Shown here piece by piece: positions 42,184 through 49,553 of a stretch of DNA of 64,000 nucleotides. Every line of letters starts with the position of its first letter. The stretch's first letter is position 1. The DNA comes from RGIG2041 sp045537695 (GTDB lineage: Bacteria > Bacillota > Clostridia > UBA1381 > UMGS1253). The notes beneath the pieces are model-generated. The model saw only the letters and a list, made by a program, of their open reading frames with translations, ran no database searches and was not told where the DNA came from. The stretch covers positions 16,121 through 80,120 of the forward strand of contig JAZSQB010000023.1 of NCBI GenBank assembly GCA_045537695.1, given 5' to 3'. The translations under genes and the position numbers were made by a program.

Positions 42184-43250
42184 TATTTCGCACCTCCGTT
42201 TTCGCTAACTTCCTTAATTTTTGCCAATACCTGTTCCGGCGTAACAATCATGCCGCCGACTCTGTTGCAGAGGTGTACCGGCTTTTTAAACTGTGTTGCA
42301 ATCTGAACATCTTCAATCATCTGGCCCATAGAAAGTTCAACCGAAATAAAGGATTTTACCTTATCAGCAGCTGCTAAAAGCGGCTTTTTCGGGAACGGCC
42401 AAAGTGTAATTGGGCGGATTAAACCAACCTTAATGCCCTGCTTTCTTGCTTCAACAATTGCATTTTTGGATACACGCGCTGCAATACCGAAAGCAACGAT
42501 GCAGTATTCAGCATCATCCATCATGTATTCTTCATACATAACTTCGTTTTCTTCGATCTGCTTATAACGCTCATATCTTGCAATATTGAGCTGTTCGAGT
42601 TCTTCTGGAACGAGAGAAAGCGAGTTGATAATGTTGTGTTTTCTGCCCTTCTTTGTACCGGTTACTGCCCACGGCTTTTCAATCGGATCGGACGGCTTGA
42701 TATCCAAGGATACCGGCTCCATCATCTGACCCATAGTACCGTCAGCCAAAATCATTGCAGTCATACGGTACTTATCTGCTAAATCAAAGCCCTTGACTGT
42801 CATATCCGCCATTTCCTGTACGGAAGCCGGCGCCAGAACGATCATACGGAAGTCACCGTGACCTGCGCCGCGTGTTGCCTGGAAATAGTCAGACTGGGAC
42901 GGCTGAATACCACCAAGTCCAGGACCGCCGCGCTGTACGTTAACAACTAAGGACGGCAAGTCAGAACCTGCCAGATACGAAAGACCTTCAGCCTTTAAAG
43001 AAATACCCGGGCTGGAGGAAGAGGTCATAACACGCATACCGGTCGATGCTACACCGTATACCATGTTAATTGCAGCAACTTCACTCTCTGCCTGTAAAAA
43101 TGTACCGCCGATTTTCGGCATTCTCTTTGCCATGTAAGCAGCAATTTCTGTCTGCGGCGTAATCGGATAACCGAAATAAAAACGGCAACCCGCCATAATC
43201 GCAGCTTCTGCGATTGCTTCATTACCTTTCATCAATGCTTTATCTGCCAT
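42183..43250 (-). CDS. korA: 2-oxoacid:ferredoxin oxidoreductase, alpha subunit (VorB/KorA type)
   Basis: A 355-residue subunit. MKGNEAIAEAAIMAGCRFY leads to GYPITPQTEIAAYM and QAESEVAAINMVYG; the conserved TSSSSPGISLKAEGLSYLAG loop follows. This length and these motifs are those of proteins usually named 3-methyl-2-oxobutanoate dehydrogenase VorB or 2-oxoglutarate synthase KorA; the two cannot be told apart by eye. The ATG at 43250 has ggtgag at eight bases and is preferred to a GTG three codons earlier. It is next to the ferredoxin gene (10-base gap). Confidence 0.92.
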   Translation of the reverse strand: MADKALMKGNEAIAEAAIMAGCRFYFGYPITPQTEIAAYMAKRMPKIGGTFLQAESEVAAINMVYGVASTGMRVMTSSSSPGISLKAEGLSYLAGSDLPSLVVNVQRGGPGLGGIQPSQSDYFQATRGAGHGDFRMIVLAPASVQEMADMTVKGFDLADKYRMTAMILADGTMGQMMEPVSLDIKPSDPIEKPWAVTGTKKGRKHNIINSLSLVPEELEQLNIARYERYKQIEENEVMYEEYMMDDAEYCIVAFGIAARVSKNAIVEARKQGIKVGLIRPITLWPFPKKPLLAAADKVKSFISVELSMGQMIEDVQIATQFKKPVHLCNRVGGMIVTPEQVLAKIKEVSENGGAK

Positions 43251-43259
43251 TTTGCTCAC

Positions 43260-43466
43260 TCACCTTTCTACCGTAATAATGCAATCCGGACACATAATTG
43301 CACAGGATGCACAGCCTACACAGGCATCCATGTTCACCGCTTCAACCGGATGATGTCCTTTTGCGTTGATTTTGTCTTTAGAAATCGCCAAAACCTCTTT
43401 CGGGCAAGCGTTTACACAAAGTCCGCAGCCCTTACAAAGATCAGTTCTGAAACTTAATTTTGCCAT
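43260..43466 (-). CDS. korD: Ferredoxin-type delta subunit, two [4Fe-4S] clusters
   Basis: A 68-residue protein with two classic motifs, CKGCGLCVNACP and CVGCASCAIMCP. It carries electrons between the TPP site and soluble ferredoxin. ATG follows ggaggtag. It is first of the four kor genes and lies 29 bases after the MinD-like gene. Confidence 0.95.
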   Translation of the reverse strand: MAKLSFRTDLCKGCGLCVNACPKEVLAISKDKINAKGHHPVEAVNMDACVGCASCAIMCPDCIITVER

Positions 43467-43495
43467 TATAGCTACCTCCCCAAGATTGTGTTTAT

Positions 43496-44158
43496 TTAAA
43501 TAATTTTATCTTGTAAATCCAGTGCAAATAGATTGTCAATCTTGTCTGCAAGTGCATCATAGAGCGATGCTTTTACGGTTGTCAATTTTACCGGAATACC
43601 GCACACTTTAGAAATTTCTTCTACAAAAGGTATGGATTCAAGCACCTGCTCCGGCGTTGTTTCCTCCCCTAAATTTGAATTGTTAATGATTGCCGTAAAA
43701 GGTATCTTTGAAGCCGTTTCAATCTCACGAATAACCTCTAACATGTCCTCTAAATTTCTTGTAAGCGGTCGGTATGCATTAACAACCAAAAACATTTCAT
43801 AGTTGTTTTCTTCTTTAATTGCATCCGAAAGTCTGCCGAGTGCAAGTGCGCCGCGATCATCACCGCCAATGTCTACAATCGCATAGCAATCACGTTTTTC
43901 TATTATGCGATACATTTCCTGCGGCAGCGCCGGAATGTCTACATTGGAATTTGCATACGGTGAACAAATCAGCTCTATTCCCGCTGCATCTAATTCTTTT
44001 TGACTGTCTTTTGTGCGGAAGTACGGGTTGACAATATCAATATCGGCAATCAATACATCCTCACCCCTGCGCTTTAAATCAAATGCAAGATTCACGGCGA
44101 TATTGGTTTTGCCACTGCCGTAATGTCCCGACAAAAGAAGTACACGCTTATCTGACAT
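43496..44158 (-). CDS. MinD/ParA-like P-loop ATPase in the kor operon
   Basis: A 220-residue protein: Walker A LLSGHYGSGKTNIAVNLA (near residue 10), DIDIVNPYFRTKD as switch I and VDIGGDDRGALALGR as Walker B/switch II. It lacks the membrane-targeting tail of MinD. Close relatives sit beside 2-oxoacid oxidoreductase genes in Clostridia; the role, perhaps Fe-S delivery or assembly, is not known to me (inference). The ATG at 44158 follows gggg at proper distance; one two codons earlier is too near. It lies 12 bases after the ligase gene, so it belongs to the T-box operon. Confidence 0.8.
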   Translation of the reverse strand: MSDKRVLLLSGHYGSGKTNIAVNLAFDLKRRGEDVLIADIDIVNPYFRTKDSQKELDAAGIELICSPYANSNVDIPALPQEMYRIIEKRDCYAIVDIGGDDRGALALGRLSDAIKEENNYEMFLVVNAYRPLTRNLEDMLEVIREIETASKIPFTAIINNSNLGEETTPEQVLESIPFVEEISKVCGIPVKLTTVKASLYDALADKIDNLFALDLQDKII

Positions 44159-44170
44159 TGTCATCCCCCA

Positions 44171-46477
44171 TTAAAGCTTATTTCTCTGAATCTTACCGCT
44201 GACGGTCTTCGGCAGACTGTCGCGGAATACAACAATTCGCGGATACTTATACGGCGCTGTTCTTTCCTTGACATAATTCTGAATTTCTTTCTTCAGCTCA
44301 TCCGTGCCTTCTTTGCCGTTTACAAGCACGATGCTTGCTTTGACAACCTGACCTCTTACCTCGTCCGGTTCAGCAGATACACCACATTCCAGCACGTACG
44401 GAAGCTCCATAATAACACTTTCAATTTCAAATGGTCCGATGCGGTAGCCGGAGGACTTAATAACGTCATCCACGCGACCTACGTACCAGTAGAAACCGTC
44501 TTCATCCATCCATGCAGTATCACCGGTATGGTAATAGCCGTCATGCATAACTTCTGCAGTTTTCTCTGCATCGCCGTGATAGCCGACAAATAGACCGCAA
44601 GGCATGCCGTCCTCAATACGGATTACAATCTCGCCTGTTTCGCCGACAGCAACATCGTTGCCTTCTGCATCAACTAACTTTACATCATATATCGGACTCG
44701 GTTTACCCATGGAACCGATTTTGTGGTCAGCACCGTAAAGGTTGCCGATAATCATTGTGCTTTCACTCTGACCGAAGCCTTCCAGAATCTGAAGACCCGT
44801 TACCTTCTCAAATTGGCGGTAAACCTCCGGATTGAGCGCCTCGCCTGCTGTTGTCATATGTTCTACTGAGGATAAATCGTATTTAGAAATATCCTGCTTT
44901 ATAAGCATACGCAGCATTGTCGGCGGTGCGCAGAAGGTTGTAATGTGATGCTTTGCAAACATCGGCAGGATTTCTGCCGCGTCAAAGCGGTCAAAGTCGT
45001 ACACAAACGTTGCGGCTTCGCAGAGCCATTGGCCGTAGAGTTTACCCCACATGGACTTCGCCCAGCCGGTATCGGAAATGGTAAAGTGTAATCCTTCCGG
45101 ATTTACACAATGCCAGTACTTCGCTGTATGGAAATGACCGAGCGGATATTTGTAGTTATGCGCCGCAAGTTTCGGGTAACCGGATGTGCCGGATGTGAAG
45201 AACATCAGCATCAAATCATCACCACAAGGTGCATCTTCGGCTCTCTCAAAGTGCGTACTATACATCATATATTCATCGTTAAAATCTCTCCAGCCGTCAC
45301 GCACGCCGCCAACTATAATTTTGTTGACGAGCTGAGGACACTTATCAGCAACTAAATCAATCTGATGCGCAGTGTCACCATCTGCAGTACAAATAACCGT
45401 TTTGATGTTCGCTGCATTAAATCTGTACTCAAAATCATGCTCCTGCAGCTGATTTGTTGCCGGAATTGCAATTGCACCGAGCTTGTTAAGTGCCATCATC
45501 GCAAACCAGAACTGATAGTGACGCTTGAGTACAAGCATTACGGTATCGCCACGTTTGATACCGATAGCTTTAAAGTAGTTCGCGCATCTGTTCGACGCTT
45601 TACTGATATCAGAAAAGGTAAATCTTCTCTCTGTCTTTTCCCTGTCAATATGCAACATCGCAAGCTTATCCGGCTTTGTTCTAGCAAGCTCATCTACAAC
45701 ATCGAAAGCAAAGTTGAACTTCTCTGTGTTTTTAAATGTAATGGAAGTAGGTGTACCGGCTTCGTTTTTTACAACATCTACATACTTGTTATATACGCGT
45801 TTTGTTTTGCGGATTTCCGGGTTTTCCATCGAAGCGGACTTCTTATGCGTTTCCGGCTCTTTCTTCGGCTGGAGTTCCGGAATCGGCTCCCCTGTCGGGT
45901 TAAGTACAATCGCGTAGAACAAGCAATCCTGACCGTCTACGGCAATCATACCGTGCGGCGTGGAAGAATCGTAGTATATGCTGTCTCCCGGGCCTAAGAC
46001 AACGCTGTGGCTGCCTACTTGAACCTTTAAATGTCCCTGGATAATAATATCGCATTCCTGACCGTTATGGGTTGTCAGTTCAATATCACGTCTCTCTGCC
46101 TCCGGGTCATACTCGCTCTTTACATAAAGCGGCTCGGCAATTCTGTTTTTAAATGCAGATGCTAAATTGTAGTATACCATGCCGTGTGCCTGCTCAATCT
46201 TCTGACCGCCGCCGGCACGTGTTACCGTATAAGATTTCAGTTTTGGGCTGGAACCTTCAATAATATCGGTGACATCGACATTAAATGCTAGCGCGCAACG
46301 GTAAATAAAAGCAAAGTTTAAATCGCTTTCCCCATTTTCACAGCGCAGATATTCTTCGACAGAAACATCCGTCTTTTGTGCCATATCATCGACAGATAAG
46401 CCAATAATTTCGCGCAGCTCGCGGATTCTGCCTGCCATTTCTTTAATTTTGAAGTCAAGTCCTGTAATTTGTTTCAT
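44171..46477 (-). CDS. XRE-HTH / cupin / acyl-CoA ligase fusion protein (paralog 1)
   Basis: A 768-residue, three-part protein. An XRE helix-turn-helix (~10-70) contains IGLSVDDMAQKTDVSVEEYL. A cupin (~130-215) contains THNGQECDIIIQGHLKVQVG and PGDSIYYDSSTPHGM. The rest (~260-768) is an ANL-superfamily ligase: phosphate loop FFTSGTSGYPK (~425), TAGEALNPEVY, GFGQSEST, YHTGDTAW, GRVDDVIKSSGYRIGP and the catalytic Lys in TVSGKIQRNKL. The ligase resembles medium/branched-chain acyl-CoA synthetases (MACS). Substrate is unknown. The ATG at 46477 follows aggagg; the longer frame upstream runs through the T-box. It heads the operon with MinD-like, korDABC and amidohydrolase genes. Confidence 0.88.
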   Translation of the reverse strand: MKQITGLDFKIKEMAGRIRELREIIGLSVDDMAQKTDVSVEEYLRCENGESDLNFAFIYRCALAFNVDVTDIIEGSSPKLKSYTVTRAGGGQKIEQAHGMVYYNLASAFKNRIAEPLYVKSEYDPEAERRDIELTTHNGQECDIIIQGHLKVQVGSHSVVLGPGDSIYYDSSTPHGMIAVDGQDCLFYAIVLNPTGEPIPELQPKKEPETHKKSASMENPEIRKTKRVYNKYVDVVKNEAGTPTSITFKNTEKFNFAFDVVDELARTKPDKLAMLHIDREKTERRFTFSDISKASNRCANYFKAIGIKRGDTVMLVLKRHYQFWFAMMALNKLGAIAIPATNQLQEHDFEYRFNAANIKTVICTADGDTAHQIDLVADKCPQLVNKIIVGGVRDGWRDFNDEYMMYSTHFERAEDAPCGDDLMLMFFTSGTSGYPKLAAHNYKYPLGHFHTAKYWHCVNPEGLHFTISDTGWAKSMWGKLYGQWLCEAATFVYDFDRFDAAEILPMFAKHHITTFCAPPTMLRMLIKQDISKYDLSSVEHMTTAGEALNPEVYRQFEKVTGLQILEGFGQSESTMIIGNLYGADHKIGSMGKPSPIYDVKLVDAEGNDVAVGETGEIVIRIEDGMPCGLFVGYHGDAEKTAEVMHDGYYHTGDTAWMDEDGFYWYVGRVDDVIKSSGYRIGPFEIESVIMELPYVLECGVSAEPDEVRGQVVKASIVLVNGKEGTDELKKEIQNYVKERTAPYKYPRIVVFRDSLPKTVSGKIQRNKL

Positions 46478-46520
46478 GATTTGCCTCCTGTTTGGGGGTA
46501 TTTCTTTTAGGAACGTTACA

Positions 46521-46800
46521 TAAAAATCGCCCGTCCCAAGCTGATTGAACTTGGGACGAGCGTTGCATATACTGCCTACCCGCGGTACCACCCAAATTGC
46601 AACGCAAATTTGCGTTACCACTCATCGGAATCTAACAATTCCTGCGCCATTACGTTGCGCTGACGGGAAGGTTCTACTTGCATGCGCTTTCTTCCTTCCA
46701 GCTCTGAAGCTACAGCCATTCAAGTCGGATTTCGACGGCTCGCACCAAACGCCGCTTCTCTGAGTCTTCCTTCTTGACGCACTCTTCGTCAATGCCTTTA
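46521..46800 (-). promoter_or_regulatory. T-box riboswitch upstream of ligase paralog 1
   Basis: On the minus strand the leader has Stem I with GACGAAGAGTG, the CAGAGA bulge and GGTGCGAGCC distal loop, then a GAGTGG and stem III hairpin. The T-box sequence GGGTGGTACCGCGG is at 46580-46593 and a strong terminator cgtcccaag / cttgggacg (46532-46558) with five Ts follows. Uncharged tRNA should prevent termination. By spacing to the GAG of the K-turn the specifier reads GTA (46711-46713, Val); neighbouring registers give TGT or CTG, and a TGG follows a GAA a little upstream. The amino acid is therefore tentative. Confidence 0.93.
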
Positions 46801-46807
46801 TTTAAAC

Positions 46808-46836
46808 ATTATAGTACATTCTATGTTGAAAGTCAA
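46808..46836 (-). promoter_or_regulatory. Promoter of the T-box/ligase/kor operon
   Basis: Minus strand TTGACT, 17-base spacer, TATAAT, just upstream of the T-box leader and 36 bases after the stop of ligase paralog 2. No terminator is seen between that stop and this promoter, so read-through from paralog 2 may also feed the leader. Confidence 0.8.
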
Positions 46837-46871
46837 CTGTTTTTTTGCGAATTTAAGCCATTTTTCGCATT

Positions 46872-49142
46872 TTAGAGTTTGTTTCTCTGAATCTTACCGC
46901 TAATGGTTTTCGGTAATTCATCGCGGAATACAACAATACGCGGATATTTGTACGGTGCCGTTCTTTCCTTAACATAATTTTGAATTTCTTTCTTAAGCTC
47001 ATCCGTGCCTTCTGTACCCTTCGTAAGCACGATGCTCGCTTTTACAACCTGACCTCTTACTTCGTCAGGCTCAGCAGATACGCCACATTCAAGCACATAC
47101 GGAAGCTCCATAATAACACTCTCGATTTCAAAAGGTCCAATGCGGTAGCCGGAAGACTTAATTACGTCATCCACACGACCAACATACCAGTAGAAGCCGT
47201 CTTCATCCTTCCAAGCGGTGTCACCGGTGTGATAATAACCATCGTGCCACGCTTCGTTGGTCTTTTCTTCGTTCAGATAATAGCCACTGAACAGACCGCA
47301 CGGTACATTTTCGCTTGTCTTAATAACAATTTCTCCTGTTTCACCAACGCCCGCCGGTGTGCCATCCGGCAATTGAATGTCTACATCGTACATCGGACTC
47401 GGTTTACCCATCGAGCCAAGCTTATGTTTGTTACCGCGCAAATTCGCGATAACGAGTGTTGTTTCTGTCTGTCCGAAGCCTTCGCGGATACGCAGACCAG
47501 TTGCTTTTTCAAATGCTCTGTATACTTCCGGATTGAGTGCTTCGCCCGCAGTTGTCATACGCTTGATGGAAGACAGATCGTAGTTGGAAATATCCTGTTT
47601 AACAAGCATGCGCAGCATAGTAGGCGGCGCACAAAATGTTGTAATCTGATACTTTGCAAACATTGGCAGGATGTCAGATGCATCAAAGCGGTCAAAGTCA
47701 TACGTAAACACTGCCCCTTCACAAAGCCACTGTCCGTAGAACTTACCCCAAAGCGCTTTCCCCCAACCCGTGTCGGAGATAGTAAAGTGAATACCATCTC
47801 TGTATACGCCGTGCCAGTATTTTGCCGTAATAAAATGACCGAGCGCATAACGGTAGCTCTGTGTCGCAATTTTGGGATAACCAGTTGTACCGGAAGTGAA
47901 AAACATAATCATCGGGTCTGTGCCGCACGGTGTATCTTCACTTCTTTCAAATTTACCGGTAAACAGACTGTAGTTTTCATCAAAATCGTGCCAGTCCTCT
48001 CGGTTGCCACCTACCAAAATCTTGGTTTTCAGCGTCGGACTTTTCCGTTGCGCGCTATCCACCTGCTCAGCCGTATTTCCGTCAGCCGTACACAAAATCG
48101 CACTCACGCCTGCGGCGTTAAAACGATATTCAAAATCGTGCTCCTGCAGCTGATTGGTCGCCGGAATTGCAATTGCACCAAGTTTATGCAAACCAAGCAT
48201 CGCAAACCAGAACTGGTAATGACGTTTGAGCACAACCATCACTCTGTCGCCTTTTTTGATGCCAAGTGATTTAAAGTAGTTTGCACACTGGGCAGAGGCA
48301 CGTTTCATATCTTTAAAAGTAAATCTTCTTTCGGTTTTATTTACATCCAGATGCAGCATCGCAAGCTTGTCAGGATATTTATCCGCAATTTCATCCACAA
48401 CGTCGAACGCAAAATTAAATTTATCATCGTCTGTAAAGTCAATCGATTTAAGCGCACCGTTTTCTTCTTCAGTTGTATGGATGAACTTCTCACAAATCAA
48501 AGCCTCGGATTTACCGGCAGAAACTACGCTGTCACGAATAATATCTTCTGATGTTTCTTCACCGGATACAACTACGGCTAAAAAGAGACAGTCTTTGCCA
48601 TCCACGGCAATCATACCATGCGGAATGGAGCTATTGTAGAAGATACTATCACCTTCATGCAGAATTTCAGTATTTTCACCAATCTGCACCTTGAGGCTGC
48701 CTGAAATAATTAAGTCAAACTCCTGACCGCTGTGTGTTGTCAGATGTATCGGACGGTTCTGCTGATCAGCGTTGTATTCATAGAGCACCGAATACGGCTC
48801 TGCGAGCTTATTTTTAAAGCGCGGTGCCAGGTTTTTAATATCAATGCCGTCTTCTTTCGCCGTCTGCTGACCATGGTCTTTTCTTGTAATTGTATACGAA
48901 GACAGAAAAGTTGCGCTTTGACCTTCCAGAATATCAGACATTCCGACATCGAATACCAATGCACACTTATGAATAAAGCTGAACGGAAAATCAATCTCGC
49001 CCGCTTCATAGCGCAGATATTCGCCAACACTGACTTCTGTCTTCCGTGCTGTTTCTTCAATACTTAAACCGGCAATTTCGCGAGCTTCACGAATTCTGCC
49101 TGCGATTTCAAACAGCTTTGTTTTTGTTGTGGATGTTTCCAT
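46872..49142 (-). CDS. XRE-HTH / cupin / acyl-CoA ligase fusion protein (paralog 2)
   Basis: A 756-residue protein with the same three-part layout as the ligase at 44171-46477. HTH: IAGLSIEETARKTEVSVGEY. Cupin: THSGQEFDLIISGSLKVQIG and EGDSIFYNSSIPHGM. Ligase: FFTSGTTGYPK, TAGEALNPEVY, GFGQTETT, YHTGDTAW, GRVDDVIKSSGYRIGP and the Lys in TISGKIQRNKL. The last ~110 residues are almost identical to paralog 1 while the cupin-ligase linker differs strongly, pointing to duplication with different substrate range or partial gene conversion (inference). The start is the ATG at 49142; an ATG at 49160 lies in the ggagg site itself. It has its own T-box. Confidence 0.88.
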   Translation of the reverse strand: METSTTKTKLFEIAGRIREAREIAGLSIEETARKTEVSVGEYLRYEAGEIDFPFSFIHKCALVFDVGMSDILEGQSATFLSSYTITRKDHGQQTAKEDGIDIKNLAPRFKNKLAEPYSVLYEYNADQQNRPIHLTTHSGQEFDLIISGSLKVQIGENTEILHEGDSIFYNSSIPHGMIAVDGKDCLFLAVVVSGEETSEDIIRDSVVSAGKSEALICEKFIHTTEEENGALKSIDFTDDDKFNFAFDVVDEIADKYPDKLAMLHLDVNKTERRFTFKDMKRASAQCANYFKSLGIKKGDRVMVVLKRHYQFWFAMLGLHKLGAIAIPATNQLQEHDFEYRFNAAGVSAILCTADGNTAEQVDSAQRKSPTLKTKILVGGNREDWHDFDENYSLFTGKFERSEDTPCGTDPMIMFFTSGTTGYPKIATQSYRYALGHFITAKYWHGVYRDGIHFTISDTGWGKALWGKFYGQWLCEGAVFTYDFDRFDASDILPMFAKYQITTFCAPPTMLRMLVKQDISNYDLSSIKRMTTAGEALNPEVYRAFEKATGLRIREGFGQTETTLVIANLRGNKHKLGSMGKPSPMYDVDIQLPDGTPAGVGETGEIVIKTSENVPCGLFSGYYLNEEKTNEAWHDGYYHTGDTAWKDEDGFYWYVGRVDDVIKSSGYRIGPFEIESVIMELPYVLECGVSAEPDEVRGQVVKASIVLTKGTEGTDELKKEIQNYVKERTAPYKYPRIVVFRDELPKTISGKIQRNKL

Positions 49143-49201
49143 TTTTCTCTTACCTCCCATAAAAGGTTCTCAAAATTTTGCTTTCGACGGTTTTTTACAT
49201 T

Positions 49202-49460
49202 AAAAAAACCGTCTCAAAGTTTTCTTTGAGACGGGTGAAATTTCACTCGCGGTACCACTCAAATTGCAGTTAAACTGCCACTCGTCGGAATCTATCAATT
49301 CCTGTGCACTGACGTAGCATACACGGGAAACGTCTACTCGCTTTCACTTTCGGGTTTCCGGCTCAGAAGGGATAGGTATTTGAAAAGTTTGTCATTGACT
49401 CGCACCAACCGTCAACTCTCTGGAGACGCTACAGTTCAACCGTCTTCGTCACAGCCTATG
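49202..49460 (-). promoter_or_regulatory. T-box riboswitch upstream of ligase paralog 2
   Basis: On the minus strand: GTGACGAAG, CAGAGAG, GGTTGGTGCGA (Stem I), GAGTGGcagtttaactgc (stem III), the T-box GAGTGGTACCGCGAG at 49246-49260, and a terminator ccgtctcaaag / ctttgagacgg (49209-49234) with seven Ts. The specifier by the same spacing rule is ATC (49371-49373, Ile), with TAT or CTA in neighbouring registers. The first T-box base pair differs from paralog 1 (GAGTGG for GGGTGG). Confidence 0.93.
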
Positions 49461-49465
49461 AATGT

Positions 49466-49494
49466 ATAATACACCCAAAAAGCAGTTTTGTCAA
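49466..49494 (-). promoter_or_regulatory. Promoter of ligase paralog 2
   Basis: Minus strand TTGACA, 17-base spacer, TATTAT, just before the T-box leader. Confidence 0.85.
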
Positions 49495-49515
49495 GATTTT
49501 TTATATAAAAAATGC

Positions 49516-49549
49516 AAAAAATGTCCCGATACATGCGGTATCGGGACAT
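49516..49549 (-). terminator. Terminator of the oad operon
   Basis: A perfect 12-bp stem atgtcccgatac / gtatcgggacat with a 5-base loop, followed on the minus strand by a T run. It begins 4 bases beyond the oadA stop. Confidence 0.93.
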
Positions 49550-49553
49550 TAAA

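Noticed and set aside
46478..46621. N-terminal extension of ligase paralog 1
   Set aside because: The frame runs through the T-box terminator and leader; AGGAGG before the ATG at 46477 fixes the start.
46980..48269. 429-codon plus-strand frame opposite ligase paralog 2
   Set aside because: Shadow of the ligase gene on the other strand; no start signal and no recognisable motif.
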